NCBI RefSeq assembly: GCF_023544665.1
Contig: NZ_JAMJFL010000004.1
Span: 281,139 to 345,138 of the forward strand
DNA: 64,000 bases
Source of the DNA: Streptomyces sp. YS415
GTDB lineage: Bacteria; Actinomycetota; Actinomycetes; Streptomycetales; Streptomycetaceae
Direction of reading: 5' to 3'
The position numbers were made by a program, and so were the translations under genes. The notes below the pieces were generated by a model, which was given only the letters and a program-made list of their open reading frames with translations, searched no databases and was not told the origin of the DNA. Positions 50,899 through 59,427 of the stretch are shown here, piece after piece (the first letter of the stretch is position 1; each line of letters starts with the position of its first letter).

Positions 50899-53117
50899 GC
50901 GCCGCCCAGGACACCCGGGGCCGCCGCCGCGCCGCCCCGCCGAAGAGACCCGTGCCCAAGGGCGGGGCGAAGACGGTCCGTACGCCCACGGTGCTCCAGA
51001 TGGAGGCCGTGGAGTGCGGCGCCGCCTCCCTCGCGATGGTCCTCGGCCACTACGGCAAGCACGTCCCGCTGGAGGAGCTGCGCATCGCCTGCGGTGTCTC
51101 CCGCGACGGCTCACGCGCCAGCAACCTCCTGAAGGCCGCGCGCAGTTACGGCCTCACGGCCAAGGGCATGCAGATGGACACGGCCGCCCTCGCCGGGGTG
51201 CGGACCCCGGCCGTGCTCTTCTGGGAGTTCAACCACTACGTCGTCTACGACGGCATGGGGCGCCGCTTCGGCCGCCGCGGGGTGTACATCAACGACCCCG
51301 GCAAGGGCCGCCGTTTCGTGCCCATGGAGGACTTCGACGGCAGCTTCACCGGAGTCGTGCTGGTGATGGAGCCCGGCGAGGGCTTCAGCAGGGGCGGCCG
51401 CAAGCCGGGCGTCCTAGGAGCCATGCCGGCCCGGCTGCGCGGCACCGCGGGCACGCTGCCCGCGGCGGTGCTGGCGAGCCTGCTGCTGGTGGTGGTCGGC
51501 GCGGCGGTGCCCGCCCTCAGCCGTACCTATATCGACATGTTCCTGATCGGCGGCCAGACCTCCCTGCTCGGCGTGCTGTTCGCGTCGATGGGGGCGTCCG
51601 TCCTGCTCACGGTGGTCCTGACCTGGCTGCAACAGGCCAACCTGCTGCACGGCCGGATCATCTCCTCCACTCTCTCCAGCGCCCGCTTCCTGCGCCATCT
51701 GCTGCGCCTGCCGGTGACGTTCTACTCCCAGCGCAGCCCGGCCGACCTGGTGCAGCGCCTGCAGTCCAACGACGCGGTGGCCGAGACCCTGGCCCGCGAC
51801 CTGGCGGCGGCGGGCGTGGACGCGGTGGTCGTCGTCCTGTACGCGCTGCTGCTGTACACCTACGACCCCCAGCTCACCGTCGTCGGCATCGGGGTCGCGC
51901 TGCTGAACATCGTGGCGATGCGGGTGGTGATCCGGCTGCGCGCGACACGCACGGCGAAGCTGCGCGCCGACAGCGCCCGGCTCACCAACACCGCCTACAC
52001 CGGCCTGCAGCTGATCGAGACGATGAAGGCGACCGGCGGCGAGGACGGCTACTTCCGCAAGTGGGCCGGGCAGCACGCCACCACCCTGGAGGAACAGCAG
52101 CGCCTCGGGGTGCCGAGCGCCTGGCTCGGCGTGGTCGCGCCCACGCTGGCGACCCTGAACAGCGCGCTGATCCTGTGGATCGGCGGCATGCGCGCCGTCG
52201 AGGGCCATATCTCCGTCGGTCTGCTGGTCGCGTTCCAGGCCCTGGTCACCCGCTTCACCGCCCCGCTGACCCGTCTCAACGGCGTCGCGGGCCGCATCCA
52301 GGACTTCGCGGCCGACGTGGCCCGCCTGAAGGACGTGGAGAACTTCCGGGCGGACCCGCTCTACGACCGCCCCGGCGGCGCCGACTCCACGCGCAGGCTG
52401 CACGGGCACGTGGAGCTGCAGAACATCACCTTCGGCTACAGCCCGCTGGACAAGCCGCTGCTGACGGGGTTCGACCTCACGGTCGGTCCCGGTCAGCAGG
52501 TCGCCCTGGTCGGCGGCTCGGGCAGCGGAAAGTCCACCGTGTCCCGGCTCATATCGGGCCTGTACACGCCCTGGGAGGGCGTGATCCGCATCGACGGACA
52601 GCGCCTGGAGGACATTCCGCGCGGCGCGCTCGCGTCCTCCGTCTCCTTCGTGGACCAGGAGGTGTTCCTCTTCGAGGGCACCGTCCGCGACAACGTGGCG
52701 CTGTGGGACCCCTCCGTCCCGGACGACGCGGTGACCGAGGCCCTGCGGGACGCGGCCCTGTACGACGTGGTCATGCGCCGCCCCGGCGGCATCCGCAGCA
52801 AGGTCGAGCAGGACGGCCGCAACTTCTCCGGCGGCCAGCGCCAACGCCTGGAGATCGCGCGGGCGTTGGTGCGCCGGCCCAGCATCCTCGTCCTCGACGA
52901 GGTCACCAGCGCGCTGGACGCGGAGACCGAGCAGACGGTGATGGACAACCTGCGCAAGCGCGGCTGCGCCTGTGTGGTCATCGCGCACCGGCTGAGCACC
53001 GTGCGCGACAGCGACGAGATCGTCGTACTGGAGCACGGCACGATCGTGGAGCGCGGCCGGCACGAGGACCTCGTCGCGCGCGGCGGTGCCTACGCGACTC
53101 TGGTCAGGGAGCGGTGA
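50895..53117 (+). CDS. NHLM-type ABC exporter with C39 peptidase domain
   Basis: A 740-residue peptidase-containing exporter. The C39 domain (about 30-170) has the catalytic Cys in 'LQMEAVECGAASLAMVLGHYG', His in 'FNHYVVYDG' and Asp in 'YINDPGKG'. About six membrane helices follow, then an ATPase domain with GGSGSGKST, 'NFSGGQRQRLEIARAL', 'ILVLDEVTSALD' and 'IAHRLSTVRDSDEIVVLEHG'. It should cut the leader after the double glycine of the 71-residue peptide and export the core. The GTG start overlaps the adaptor stop, and the second transporter starts 1 bp after its stop. Confidence 0.93.
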   Translation: MSAAQDTRGRRRAAPPKRPVPKGGAKTVRTPTVLQMEAVECGAASLAMVLGHYGKHVPLEELRIACGVSRDGSRASNLLKAARSYGLTAKGMQMDTAALAGVRTPAVLFWEFNHYVVYDGMGRRFGRRGVYINDPGKGRRFVPMEDFDGSFTGVVLVMEPGEGFSRGGRKPGVLGAMPARLRGTAGTLPAAVLASLLLVVVGAAVPALSRTYIDMFLIGGQTSLLGVLFASMGASVLLTVVLTWLQQANLLHGRIISSTLSSARFLRHLLRLPVTFYSQRSPADLVQRLQSNDAVAETLARDLAAAGVDAVVVVLYALLLYTYDPQLTVVGIGVALLNIVAMRVVIRLRATRTAKLRADSARLTNTAYTGLQLIETMKATGGEDGYFRKWAGQHATTLEEQQRLGVPSAWLGVVAPTLATLNSALILWIGGMRAVEGHISVGLLVAFQALVTRFTAPLTRLNGVAGRIQDFAADVARLKDVENFRADPLYDRPGGADSTRRLHGHVELQNITFGYSPLDKPLLTGFDLTVGPGQQVALVGGSGSGKSTVSRLISGLYTPWEGVIRIDGQRLEDIPRGALASSVSFVDQEVFLFEGTVRDNVALWDPSVPDDAVTEALRDAALYDVVMRRPGGIRSKVEQDGRNFSGGQRQRLEIARALVRRPSILVLDEVTSALDAETEQTVMDNLRKRGCACVVIAHRLSTVRDSDEIVVLEHGTIVERGRHEDLVARGGAYATLVRER

Positions 53118-53118
53118 G

Positions 53119-55935
53119 ATGACTGCCGTGCACGAGGGCGACCTCGTCCTGAACGCCCTGGGTTCGCTGGGCGGCCGGATCGACTGCGCCGGCTTCAGCC
53201 GGCTCGACCTCGAAGGCCCGCAGGTGCTGTGGCTGGTGGCGTCAGGCGCCGTGGACCTGTTCGCGGTGGACGCCGGGCAGCAGGGCCACTGGCACCATCT
53301 GGGCCGTCTGGAGGCGGGCTCGCTGCTGCTCGGGCCGGTCGCCGGACCGCAGCACACACTCGTCGCCCGGCCTCTGCGCGACTGCGTCGTGCACCGCATC
53401 GGCCTGCGCGAGCTGTACCAGCCGGCCCCCGCCCAGACCTGGTCCTACGACGCGTACGGCAACCCGCAGTACGTCCCGCCGACGACGAGCCCGCTGGAGT
53501 ACGCCCTCGCCCTCGGCGTCGGCCGGGGCCTGTCCGTCCTCTTCCAGGCGCCGATGGCCACCCAGGGCGCCGCCGACCTCACCGACGACGACGTCCTGTG
53601 GATGCAGGTCCCGCCCGGCAGCGTCCAGTACGGCTCCCTGTACGGCCAGGAAGCAGCCGCCGACCTGCTGATGGACCCGGCGGTCTGGCAGTCCATGGTC
53701 GACCAGCAGTACCGCCTGCTGACCACCCTGGACCGCTGGATCGAGCAGCTGGAGCGCACCCACGAGACACGCACCGCGCAGGGCATCAGGGCCGGTGAGG
53801 CGGTGCGCGCCCAGGCCGACCGGACACTGCTGGCGTCGATCGGCGGGCGCGGCGCCAAGCGGGCCACGGCCGCCGACGCGGACGCCTGCTACGCCGCCTG
53901 CGCGCTGGTCGCCGAGGCGGCCGGGATCACGCTGGCCGAGCCCGCGCAGAGCGGCACCGAGAGCGACCGGCTCGACCCGGTCGAGCGGATCGCCATCGCC
54001 TCCCGCGTCCGCACCCGGGCGGTCCGCCTCGATGGCCGCTGGTGGCGGGAGAACGTCGGCCCACTGGTGGGCCACCGGGCCCTGTCCGGGGCGCCGGTGG
54101 CGCTGCTGTGGCGGCGCGGCGGGTATGTCGCCGTGCACCCGGCGACGGGCCGCGAGACACCGGTCGAGAAGGCCAACGCCGAGGAGTTCGAGCCGCGCGC
54201 GGTGATGTTCTACCGGCCGCTGCCCGATCGTCCGCTCGGCCCGCTGCGCCTGCTCAGGTTCTGCCTGCGCGGCACCGCGGGGGATCTGACGAACCTGCTG
54301 CTGAGCGGTTTGGTGACGGTCGCGATCGGGGCACTGGTGCCGGTCGCGACCGGCAAGGTGCTCGGCCAGTTCGTGCCGAGGGCGCAGACGGACCTGATCG
54401 TGCAGGTGTGTCTGGCGGTGATGGTCAGCAGTGTGGTGGCCGCCGCCTTCATGCTGCTGCAGAACCTGACGATCCTGCGCCTGGAGGGCCGGATCGAGGC
54501 GATCCTCCAGCCGGCCGTCTGGGACCGGCTGCTGCGGCTGCCGACGAAGTTCTTCACCGAGCGGTCCACCGGTGAGCTGGCGAGCGCGGCCATGGGCATC
54601 AGCGCGATCCGCCGCCTGCTGGCGGGGGTCGGCCCCACGGTCGCCCAGTCGGTCACCGTCGGCGCGATGAACCTGGGGCTGCTGCTGTGGTTCAGCGTCC
54701 CGATGGCGCTCGCGGCGATCGGCATGCTGGTGGTCATCGCCGCGGTGTTCCTGGGGCTCGGGCTGTGGCAGGTGCGCTGGCAGCGGCGTCTGGTGGTGCT
54801 CGGCAACAAGCTGAACAACCAGGCGTTCCAGACCCTGCGCGGACTGCCCAAGCTGCGGGTGGCCGCCGCCGAGAACTACGCCTACGCCGCCTGGGCCGCG
54901 CAGTTCGCCCGCAGCCGCGAACTGCAGCAGAAGGTCGGCCGGATCAGGAACCTCACCGCGGTGCTGGGCGCCGTCTACCTCCCGCTGTGCACCCTGCTGA
55001 TGTTCATGCTGCTGGCGGGCCCGGCGCGCGGCTCGATGTCGGCGGCGGCGTTCCTCACCTTCAACACCTCGGTGACGATGCTGCTGACCTCGGTCACCCA
55101 GATCACCGGCGCGTTCGTGTCGGCGGTGGCCGCGCTGCCGCTGTTCGAGGAGATCAAGCCGGTGCTGGACGCGACCCCGGAGGTCCGCGCGGCGAGCACC
55201 CGCCCCGGCCCGCTGACCGGCGCGATCGAGGCCCGCCGTCTGTCCTTCCGCTACTCCGACGACGGCCCCCTGGTCCTGGACGACGTCTCCTTCTCGGTCC
55301 GCCAGGGTGAATTCGTGGCGATCGTCGGCCCGAGCGGCTGCGGCAAGTCGACGCTGCTGCGCCTGCTGATCGGCTTCGACAAGCCGCTCTCCGGCAGCGT
55401 CCTCTACGACGGCCAGGACCTGGCCGCGCTCGACCGGTCCGCCGTACGCCGCCAGTGCGGGGTGGTGCTCCAGCACGCGCAGCCGTTCACCGGGTCGATC
55501 CTGGACGTCATCTGCGGCACCGAGCCGTACACGCCGGAGGAGGCCATGGCGGCGGCCGAGATGGCCGGGCTCGCCGAGGACATCAAGCGGATGCCGATGG
55601 GACTGCACACGATCGTCTCGGGCAGCGGCGCGATCTCCGGCGGCCAGCGGCAGCGCCTGATGATCGCTCAGGCGCTCATCCGCCGCCCGCGGATCCTGTT
55701 CTTCGACGAGGCGACCAGCGCGCTGGACAACGAGACCCAGCGCACGGTGATCGAGAGCACCAAGGCGCTCAAGGCGACGCGGATCGTCATCGCGCACCGG
55801 CTGTCGACGGTGCTGGACGCGGACCGGGTGATCGTGATGGAGGACGGCAAGGTGGCCCAACAGGGGCCGCCCGCACAGCTCCTGGCGGACACCGGCGGAC
55901 GCCTGCACGAGCTGGTCCGGCGTCAGCTGGCCTGA
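53119..55935 (+). CDS. second NHLM-type ABC transporter with cyclic-nucleotide-binding-like N-terminus
   Basis: A 938-residue protein. The first 330 residues contain a cupin/cNMP-like beta domain ('LWLVASGAVDLFAVDAGQQGHWHHLGRLEAGSLLLGPV') and a helical segment. Then come a degenerate C39-like region ('ALLWRRGGYVAVHPATGRETPVEKANAEEFEPRAVMFYRPLP') without the catalytic Cys, six membrane helices and a full ATPase domain (GPSGCGKST, 'ISGGQRQRLMIAQAL', 'ILFFDEATSALD', 'VIAHRLSTVLDADRVIVMEDG'). This is the TIGR03797-like partner found beside the peptidase transporter in NHLM systems; the pair may work as a heterodimer. GGGAG precedes the ATG. Last gene of the operon. Confidence 0.9.
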   Translation: MTAVHEGDLVLNALGSLGGRIDCAGFSRLDLEGPQVLWLVASGAVDLFAVDAGQQGHWHHLGRLEAGSLLLGPVAGPQHTLVARPLRDCVVHRIGLRELYQPAPAQTWSYDAYGNPQYVPPTTSPLEYALALGVGRGLSVLFQAPMATQGAADLTDDDVLWMQVPPGSVQYGSLYGQEAAADLLMDPAVWQSMVDQQYRLLTTLDRWIEQLERTHETRTAQGIRAGEAVRAQADRTLLASIGGRGAKRATAADADACYAACALVAEAAGITLAEPAQSGTESDRLDPVERIAIASRVRTRAVRLDGRWWRENVGPLVGHRALSGAPVALLWRRGGYVAVHPATGRETPVEKANAEEFEPRAVMFYRPLPDRPLGPLRLLRFCLRGTAGDLTNLLLSGLVTVAIGALVPVATGKVLGQFVPRAQTDLIVQVCLAVMVSSVVAAAFMLLQNLTILRLEGRIEAILQPAVWDRLLRLPTKFFTERSTGELASAAMGISAIRRLLAGVGPTVAQSVTVGAMNLGLLLWFSVPMALAAIGMLVVIAAVFLGLGLWQVRWQRRLVVLGNKLNNQAFQTLRGLPKLRVAAAENYAYAAWAAQFARSRELQQKVGRIRNLTAVLGAVYLPLCTLLMFMLLAGPARGSMSAAAFLTFNTSVTMLLTSVTQITGAFVSAVAALPLFEEIKPVLDATPEVRAASTRPGPLTGAIEARRLSFRYSDDGPLVLDDVSFSVRQGEFVAIVGPSGCGKSTLLRLLIGFDKPLSGSVLYDGQDLAALDRSAVRRQCGVVLQHAQPFTGSILDVICGTEPYTPEEAMAAAEMAGLAEDIKRMPMGLHTIVSGSGAISGGQRQRLMIAQALIRRPRILFFDEATSALDNETQRTVIESTKALKATRIVIAHRLSTVLDADRVIVMEDGKVAQQGPPAQLLADTGGRLHELVRRQLA

Positions 55936-56003
55936 CGGACCCCGGCACCGACGCGTAACTGGCCGAAGAGGGACCACTGTCCGCAAGGACACAGCGGTTC
56001 GTC

Positions 56004-56028
56004 GTTCGTTCCCGGGGAAAACGGGTAC
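56004..56028 (+). promoter_or_regulatory. SigB-like promoter, near-leaderless
   Basis: GTT (56004-56006), 16 bp, GGGTAC (56023-56028) resembles the Streptomyces SigB-group consensus (GNNT/GTTT, 14-16 bp, GGGTAY). The ATG of the Ppx/GppA gene lies 10 bp after the -10 hexamer and no ribosome site exists, so transcription may start within a few bases of the start codon. Confidence 0.4.
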
Positions 56029-56038
56029 TCACGCCGCC

Positions 56039-57064
56039 ATGCGAATCAGCGTGGTGGATGTGGGCTCCAATACGGTGCGCCTGGTGGTGGCGGACGCCGA
56101 GGACGGCGTACCGCTCCCGGTGCACACCGCCAAATGGCGACTACGGCTGTCCCAGCACGTCAGACCGGGGGACGCGATTCCGGAGGAGGCGGTCGAACGG
56201 CTGGTCGGCGCGGTCGCCGAGGCGAGCAGAACCGCGGCCCGGTGGCGGGCGACCGATCCCGTGGCCTTCGCCACGGCCGTGGTGCGGGCCGCACCGAACC
56301 GGCGCGAGGTCCTGGGTACCGTCCGGGCTCGCACCGGAGTGGACCTGTGCACCCTGCCCGGCGAGCTGGAGGCCGAGCTGACGTTCCTCGGGGCGCGGCG
56401 GTGGATGGGCTGGCGGTCGGGACCGCTCGCCCTGCTGGACATCGGCGGCGGCACGCTGGAGGTGGCGTTCGGCCGGGGCCGGCTGCCGGACTTCGCGGCC
56501 TCCCTGCCGCTCGGCGCGGGACGGCTGACCCATGAGTTCTTCGGCGACGACGATCCGCCCTCGCCCGAGCAGGTGCGGGCACTGCGCCGCAAGGTGCGCC
56601 ATCAGCTGCGGGACGTCGCGGCCCGGATCCGTTGGGAGGGGCCGCGTACGGCGGTCGCGACCTCGCGGACGTTCCAGCAGCTGGGCCGGTTGTGCGGGGC
56701 GGCGCCCGGGCGCGACGGCCCGTTCGTGGAGCGGCTGCTGCACCGACGTGACCTGCGCGGAGCCGTGGAACGGCTGGCCGCGCTGCCCGCGGCCGAGCGC
56801 TCCCGGCTGCCCGGCATCTCCGCGCCGCGGGCCGCGCAGAGTTTGGCCGGGGCGGTCATCGCGCACACGACGATGAAACTGACCGGGCTGCGGACGATCA
56901 CCGTCTGTCCCTGGGCGATCCGCGAGGGAATCCTGCTGCGCCACATCGAGGACGGCGCGTCCTGGTGGACGCAGGTCGCCCGGGCCGGCGAGGAGCCGGC
57001 ACCGCCCGAGCCGGTGCCGCTGCGCCTCGCGGGCTCGAACGGCATGGCGGGCGTGAGCAGCTGA
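56039..57064 (+). CDS. Ppx/GppA-family phosphatase
   Basis: A 341-residue ASKHA-fold protein. Phosphate-1 loop 'VVDVGSNTVRLVVAD' (5-19) and phosphate-2 loop 'LLDIGGGTLEVAFG' (about 131-144) match exopolyphosphatase/guanosine pentaphosphatase. 'FATAVVRAAPNRREVL' and 'PGELEAELTFLGARR' hold the conserved Arg and Glu. The short C-terminus lacks the HD domain of long Ppx forms. It would hydrolyse polyphosphate or pppGpp in stress. No ribosome site; GGGTAC upstream suggests a SigB-group promoter. Confidence 0.88.
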   Translation: MRISVVDVGSNTVRLVVADAEDGVPLPVHTAKWRLRLSQHVRPGDAIPEEAVERLVGAVAEASRTAARWRATDPVAFATAVVRAAPNRREVLGTVRARTGVDLCTLPGELEAELTFLGARRWMGWRSGPLALLDIGGGTLEVAFGRGRLPDFAASLPLGAGRLTHEFFGDDDPPSPEQVRALRRKVRHQLRDVAARIRWEGPRTAVATSRTFQQLGRLCGAAPGRDGPFVERLLHRRDLRGAVERLAALPAAERSRLPGISAPRAAQSLAGAVIAHTTMKLTGLRTITVCPWAIREGILLRHIEDGASWWTQVARAGEEPAPPEPVPLRLAGSNGMAGVSS

Positions 57065-57110
57065 GAACCGGGACCGGAGAAAGGACCGGGCCCCGGGGAA
57101 AGGAGATCCC

Positions 57111-57302
57111 ATGAGCAACGACCGGCACGACTCCCCGGCGGAGTCCGAGACGGCGATGGACGAGGTTCTGCGCGAGGTGTCCGAGGCGCAGCAGCGCACC
57201 GGCGACACCGCGGACCCGGCGCGGCGACACCGCCGTACGGGTGAGGCCGCCGACGCCATCACCCCGAACACCCGGGCCCAGGAGGAATCCGAGGGCGACT
57301 GA
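57111..57302 (+). CDS. small hydrophilic, probably disordered protein
   Basis: A 63-residue acidic/polar protein (MSNDRHDSPAESETAMDEVL..., ending QEESEGD) with no hydrophobic core, cysteine or membrane helix. Its one likely helix is 'AMDEVLREVSEAQQR'. AAAGGAG seven bases before the ATG is a strong ribosome site, which supports expression. Such small hydrophilic proteins often belong to stress regulons. It lies between the Ppx/GppA gene and the di-iron protein gene. Function unknown. Confidence 0.72.
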   Translation: MSNDRHDSPAESETAMDEVLREVSEAQQRTGDTADPARRHRRTGEAADAITPNTRAQEESEGD

Positions 57303-57358
57303 GGAATCCCGCAAAACCACTCCGCGCGGGGCGCGCCACTCCGTAATGGTTCTGGGAC

Positions 57359-57383
57359 GGATGGCCGCGCCCCGCGCGGGTAC
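57359..57383 (+). promoter_or_regulatory. SigB-like promoter, near-leaderless
   Basis: GGAT (57359-57362), 15 bp, GGGTAC (57378-57383) fits GNNT-N14-16-GGGTAY. The ATG of the di-iron oxidase gene is 9 bp after the hexamer and lacks a ribosome site, the same geometry as the promoter before the Ppx/GppA gene. Confidence 0.4.
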
Positions 57384-57392
57384 CCGGCACGC

Positions 57393-58430
57393 ATGCCACA
57401 CCAGCACGACACACCACGCCTGCCCGCCGCCCGCGGCCCGGTCTCGGACGCCGTGATCCGGTATCTGCGGGGAACGGGCCCCCGCCCCGAGGAGGGCGAC
57501 CTGGCGAGCGCCGACGTCTACGGCGACGATCTCCAGCTCGCCCTGTACGTCTGCTACGAGCTGCACTACCGCGGTTTCGCCGGCGTGTCCGCCGACCGCG
57601 AGTGGGACCCCGACCTGCTGCGGACCCGGGCGGCGCTGGAGCACCGCTTCGAGTCCGCCCTGCGCGCGGACACCCCCACCCACGACGGCGTCCCGGAGGC
57701 GGTCGACGAGCTGCTCGTCGAGCCGGTCGACGGCACGGGCGTCTCCTTCTTCCTGCGCGACGAGGGCGAGCTGTGGCACTTGCGCGAGTACGCGGCGCTG
57801 CGCTCCCTGTACCACCTCAAGGAAGCCGACCCGCACGCCTGGGTGCTGCCCCGGCTGCGGGGGCGGGCCAAGGCGGCGATGGCGGCGGTCGAGTTCGACG
57901 AGTTCGGCGGCGGCCGTGCCGAGCGGGTGCATGCCCGTCTCTTCGCCGACCTGATGACGGACCTCGGCCTGGACACGACGTACGGCCACTACCTGGACGC
58001 GGCGGACGCCGAGACGCTGGCCACGGTCAACATGATGTCCCTGTTCGGTCTGCACCGAAGGCTCAGGGGCGCCCTCGTCGGCCACTTCGCCGCCGTGGAG
58101 ATCACCTCGTCGCCCGGTTCCCGACGGCTGGCGGAGGCGATGCGCCGCACGGGCGCCGGACCCGCCGCCGAGCACTTCTACGACGAGCACGTCGAGGCGG
58201 ACGCGGTGCACGAGCAGATCGTCCGGCACGAGGTCATCGACGGTCTGCTGGCCGACGAGCCGCACCTGGCGCCCGACATCGCCTTCGGCATCGACGTCAC
58301 CGTCCATCTGGAGGACCGGCTCGGCGAGCGGCTGCTCGCCCACTGGCGCGCCGGCCGGTCGGCGCTGCGCCAGCCGCTGGACACCGACCGACCGCTCCCG
58401 CGGAATTCCGAAACCTCCCTTATCTCCTGA
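57393..58430 (+). CDS. iron-containing redox enzyme, haem-oxygenase-like di-iron fold
   Basis: A 345-residue all-helical protein of the heme-oxygenase-like di-iron oxidase/oxygenase type. Candidate metal ligands sit in 'VEFDEFGGGRAERVH' (166-180: Glu and His), 'AVEITSS' (Glu236) and 'HVEADAVHE' (266-274: His/Glu/Asp/His). Known relatives cleave, desaturate or N-oxygenate small amines and fatty acids; the substrate here is unknown. It starts an operon with an MTQ2-like methyltransferase (0 bp gap) and a CDGSH protein. No ribosome site; a SigB-like promoter lies just before the ATG. Confidence 0.82.
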   Translation: MPHQHDTPRLPAARGPVSDAVIRYLRGTGPRPEEGDLASADVYGDDLQLALYVCYELHYRGFAGVSADREWDPDLLRTRAALEHRFESALRADTPTHDGVPEAVDELLVEPVDGTGVSFFLRDEGELWHLREYAALRSLYHLKEADPHAWVLPRLRGRAKAAMAAVEFDEFGGGRAERVHARLFADLMTDLGLDTTYGHYLDAADAETLATVNMMSLFGLHRRLRGALVGHFAAVEITSSPGSRRLAEAMRRTGAGPAAEHFYDEHVEADAVHEQIVRHEVIDGLLADEPHLAPDIAFGIDVTVHLEDRLGERLLAHWRAGRSALRQPLDTDRPLPRNSETSLIS

Positions 58431-59105
58431 ATGTCGGGGTACTCGAGCGCTGTGAATTTTCTGGTGCTACCGGGCGTCTACGCCCCACAGGAGGACACCG
58501 AGCTGCTGGCCGGTGCCCTGGCCGACGAACCGCTGCCGACCGGCGCCGAGGTCCTCGAAGTGGGAACCGGCTCCGGCGCTCTGGCCCTCAAGGCGGCACG
58601 GCGCGGCGCGCGCGTGACCGCGGTGGACGTGTCGTTGCGGGCCGTGTGCACAGCACGGCTGAACGCCTGGCGGAGCCGCCTCCCGGTGCGCTTCCTGCAC
58701 GGCGACCTCTTCGAGCCCGTCCGCGGACAGTCCTACGACCTCATCCTGGCCAATCCGCCATACCTGCCGACCCCCGCGGCCGACGCCGAGCCGCGCGGCA
58801 GCGCCCGGGCCTGGGACGCAGGCCACGACGGCCGGCTGATCCTGGACCGCATCTGCCGGGAGGCGCCCGCACTGCTCCGGCCCGGCGGGGTCCTGCTGAT
58901 CGTGCATTCCTCGCTCAGCGGACCCGACCGGACCGTGCAGTGGCTGCGGGAGGCCGGGCTCAAGGCCGCCGTGTCCCGGCGGTGCCGGATCCCGTTCGGG
59001 CCGGTGCTGCGCACCCGAGAGGAGTGGCTGCGGCAGCGGGGGCTGCTGTCCGCCACCGACGAACAGGAAGAGCTGGTGGTCGTCCGTGCCGAACGCGCCG
59101 TCTGA
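58431..59105 (+). CDS. HemK2/MTQ2-family SAM methyltransferase
   Basis: A 224-residue methyltransferase. SAM motif 'VLEVGTGSGALALKAAR' (about 41-57), then 'AVDVSLRAVCTARLNA' and the catalytic 'LILANPPYLPTP' (NPPY, about 105-116), which marks enzymes acting on amide or amino nitrogen of proteins or nucleic acids (HemK/PrmC/MTQ2). 'VYAPQEDTELLAGAL' at the N-terminus is the MTQ2-subgroup signature. A glutamine of a protein is the likely target. The ATG directly follows the stop of the di-iron gene, so the two are co-translated. Confidence 0.85.
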   Translation: MSGYSSAVNFLVLPGVYAPQEDTELLAGALADEPLPTGAEVLEVGTGSGALALKAARRGARVTAVDVSLRAVCTARLNAWRSRLPVRFLHGDLFEPVRGQSYDLILANPPYLPTPAADAEPRGSARAWDAGHDGRLILDRICREAPALLRPGGVLLIVHSSLSGPDRTVQWLREAGLKAAVSRRCRIPFGPVLRTREEWLRQRGLLSATDEQEELVVVRAERAV

Positions 59106-59283
59106 ACCGCCCCGCCGGGCGAAGGTCCAACGCGGGGGCCCGCTGCTGCTGGAAGGGCCCGTGGAGATCGAGCTGGAGGACGGCAGCACCGTCGTCTCCG
59201 ACCGCTTCCGGGTCGCCCTGTGCACCTGCCGGCGCAGCCGGCGCTATCCCTGGTGCGACACCAGCCACCGCCGGAAGGCATGA
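59086..59283 (+). CDS. CDGSH-type iron-sulfur protein
   Basis: A 65-residue protein with C-T-C-x6-P-W-C-D-T-S-H (CTCRRSRRYPWCDTSH, residues 46-61), the three-Cys/one-His ligand set of CDGSH [2Fe-2S] domains (C-x-C-x6-P-x-C-D-x-S-H). It overlaps the preceding gene by 20 bp in another frame. It could pass electrons or a cluster to the di-iron enzyme of the same operon; that is inferred. The N-terminal 25 residues are basic and unstructured. Confidence 0.88.
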   Translation: MPNAPSEPPRRAKVQRGGPLLLEGPVEIELEDGSTVVSDRFRVALCTCRRSRRYPWCDTSHRRKA

Positions 59284-59427
59284 CTTTCCCGCCCACCGAT
59301 GAGTTCCGGGGGCGCATGGGGTCCACCCCTTCGTAAGGCACACGCGTCAGCCTGGCCACCCGTCCGCCGTGCGCAGCCGACGGGCCGGTGCCAGGCTGAC
59401 GGGAACGGACCTGCGAAGGGAAACCTC

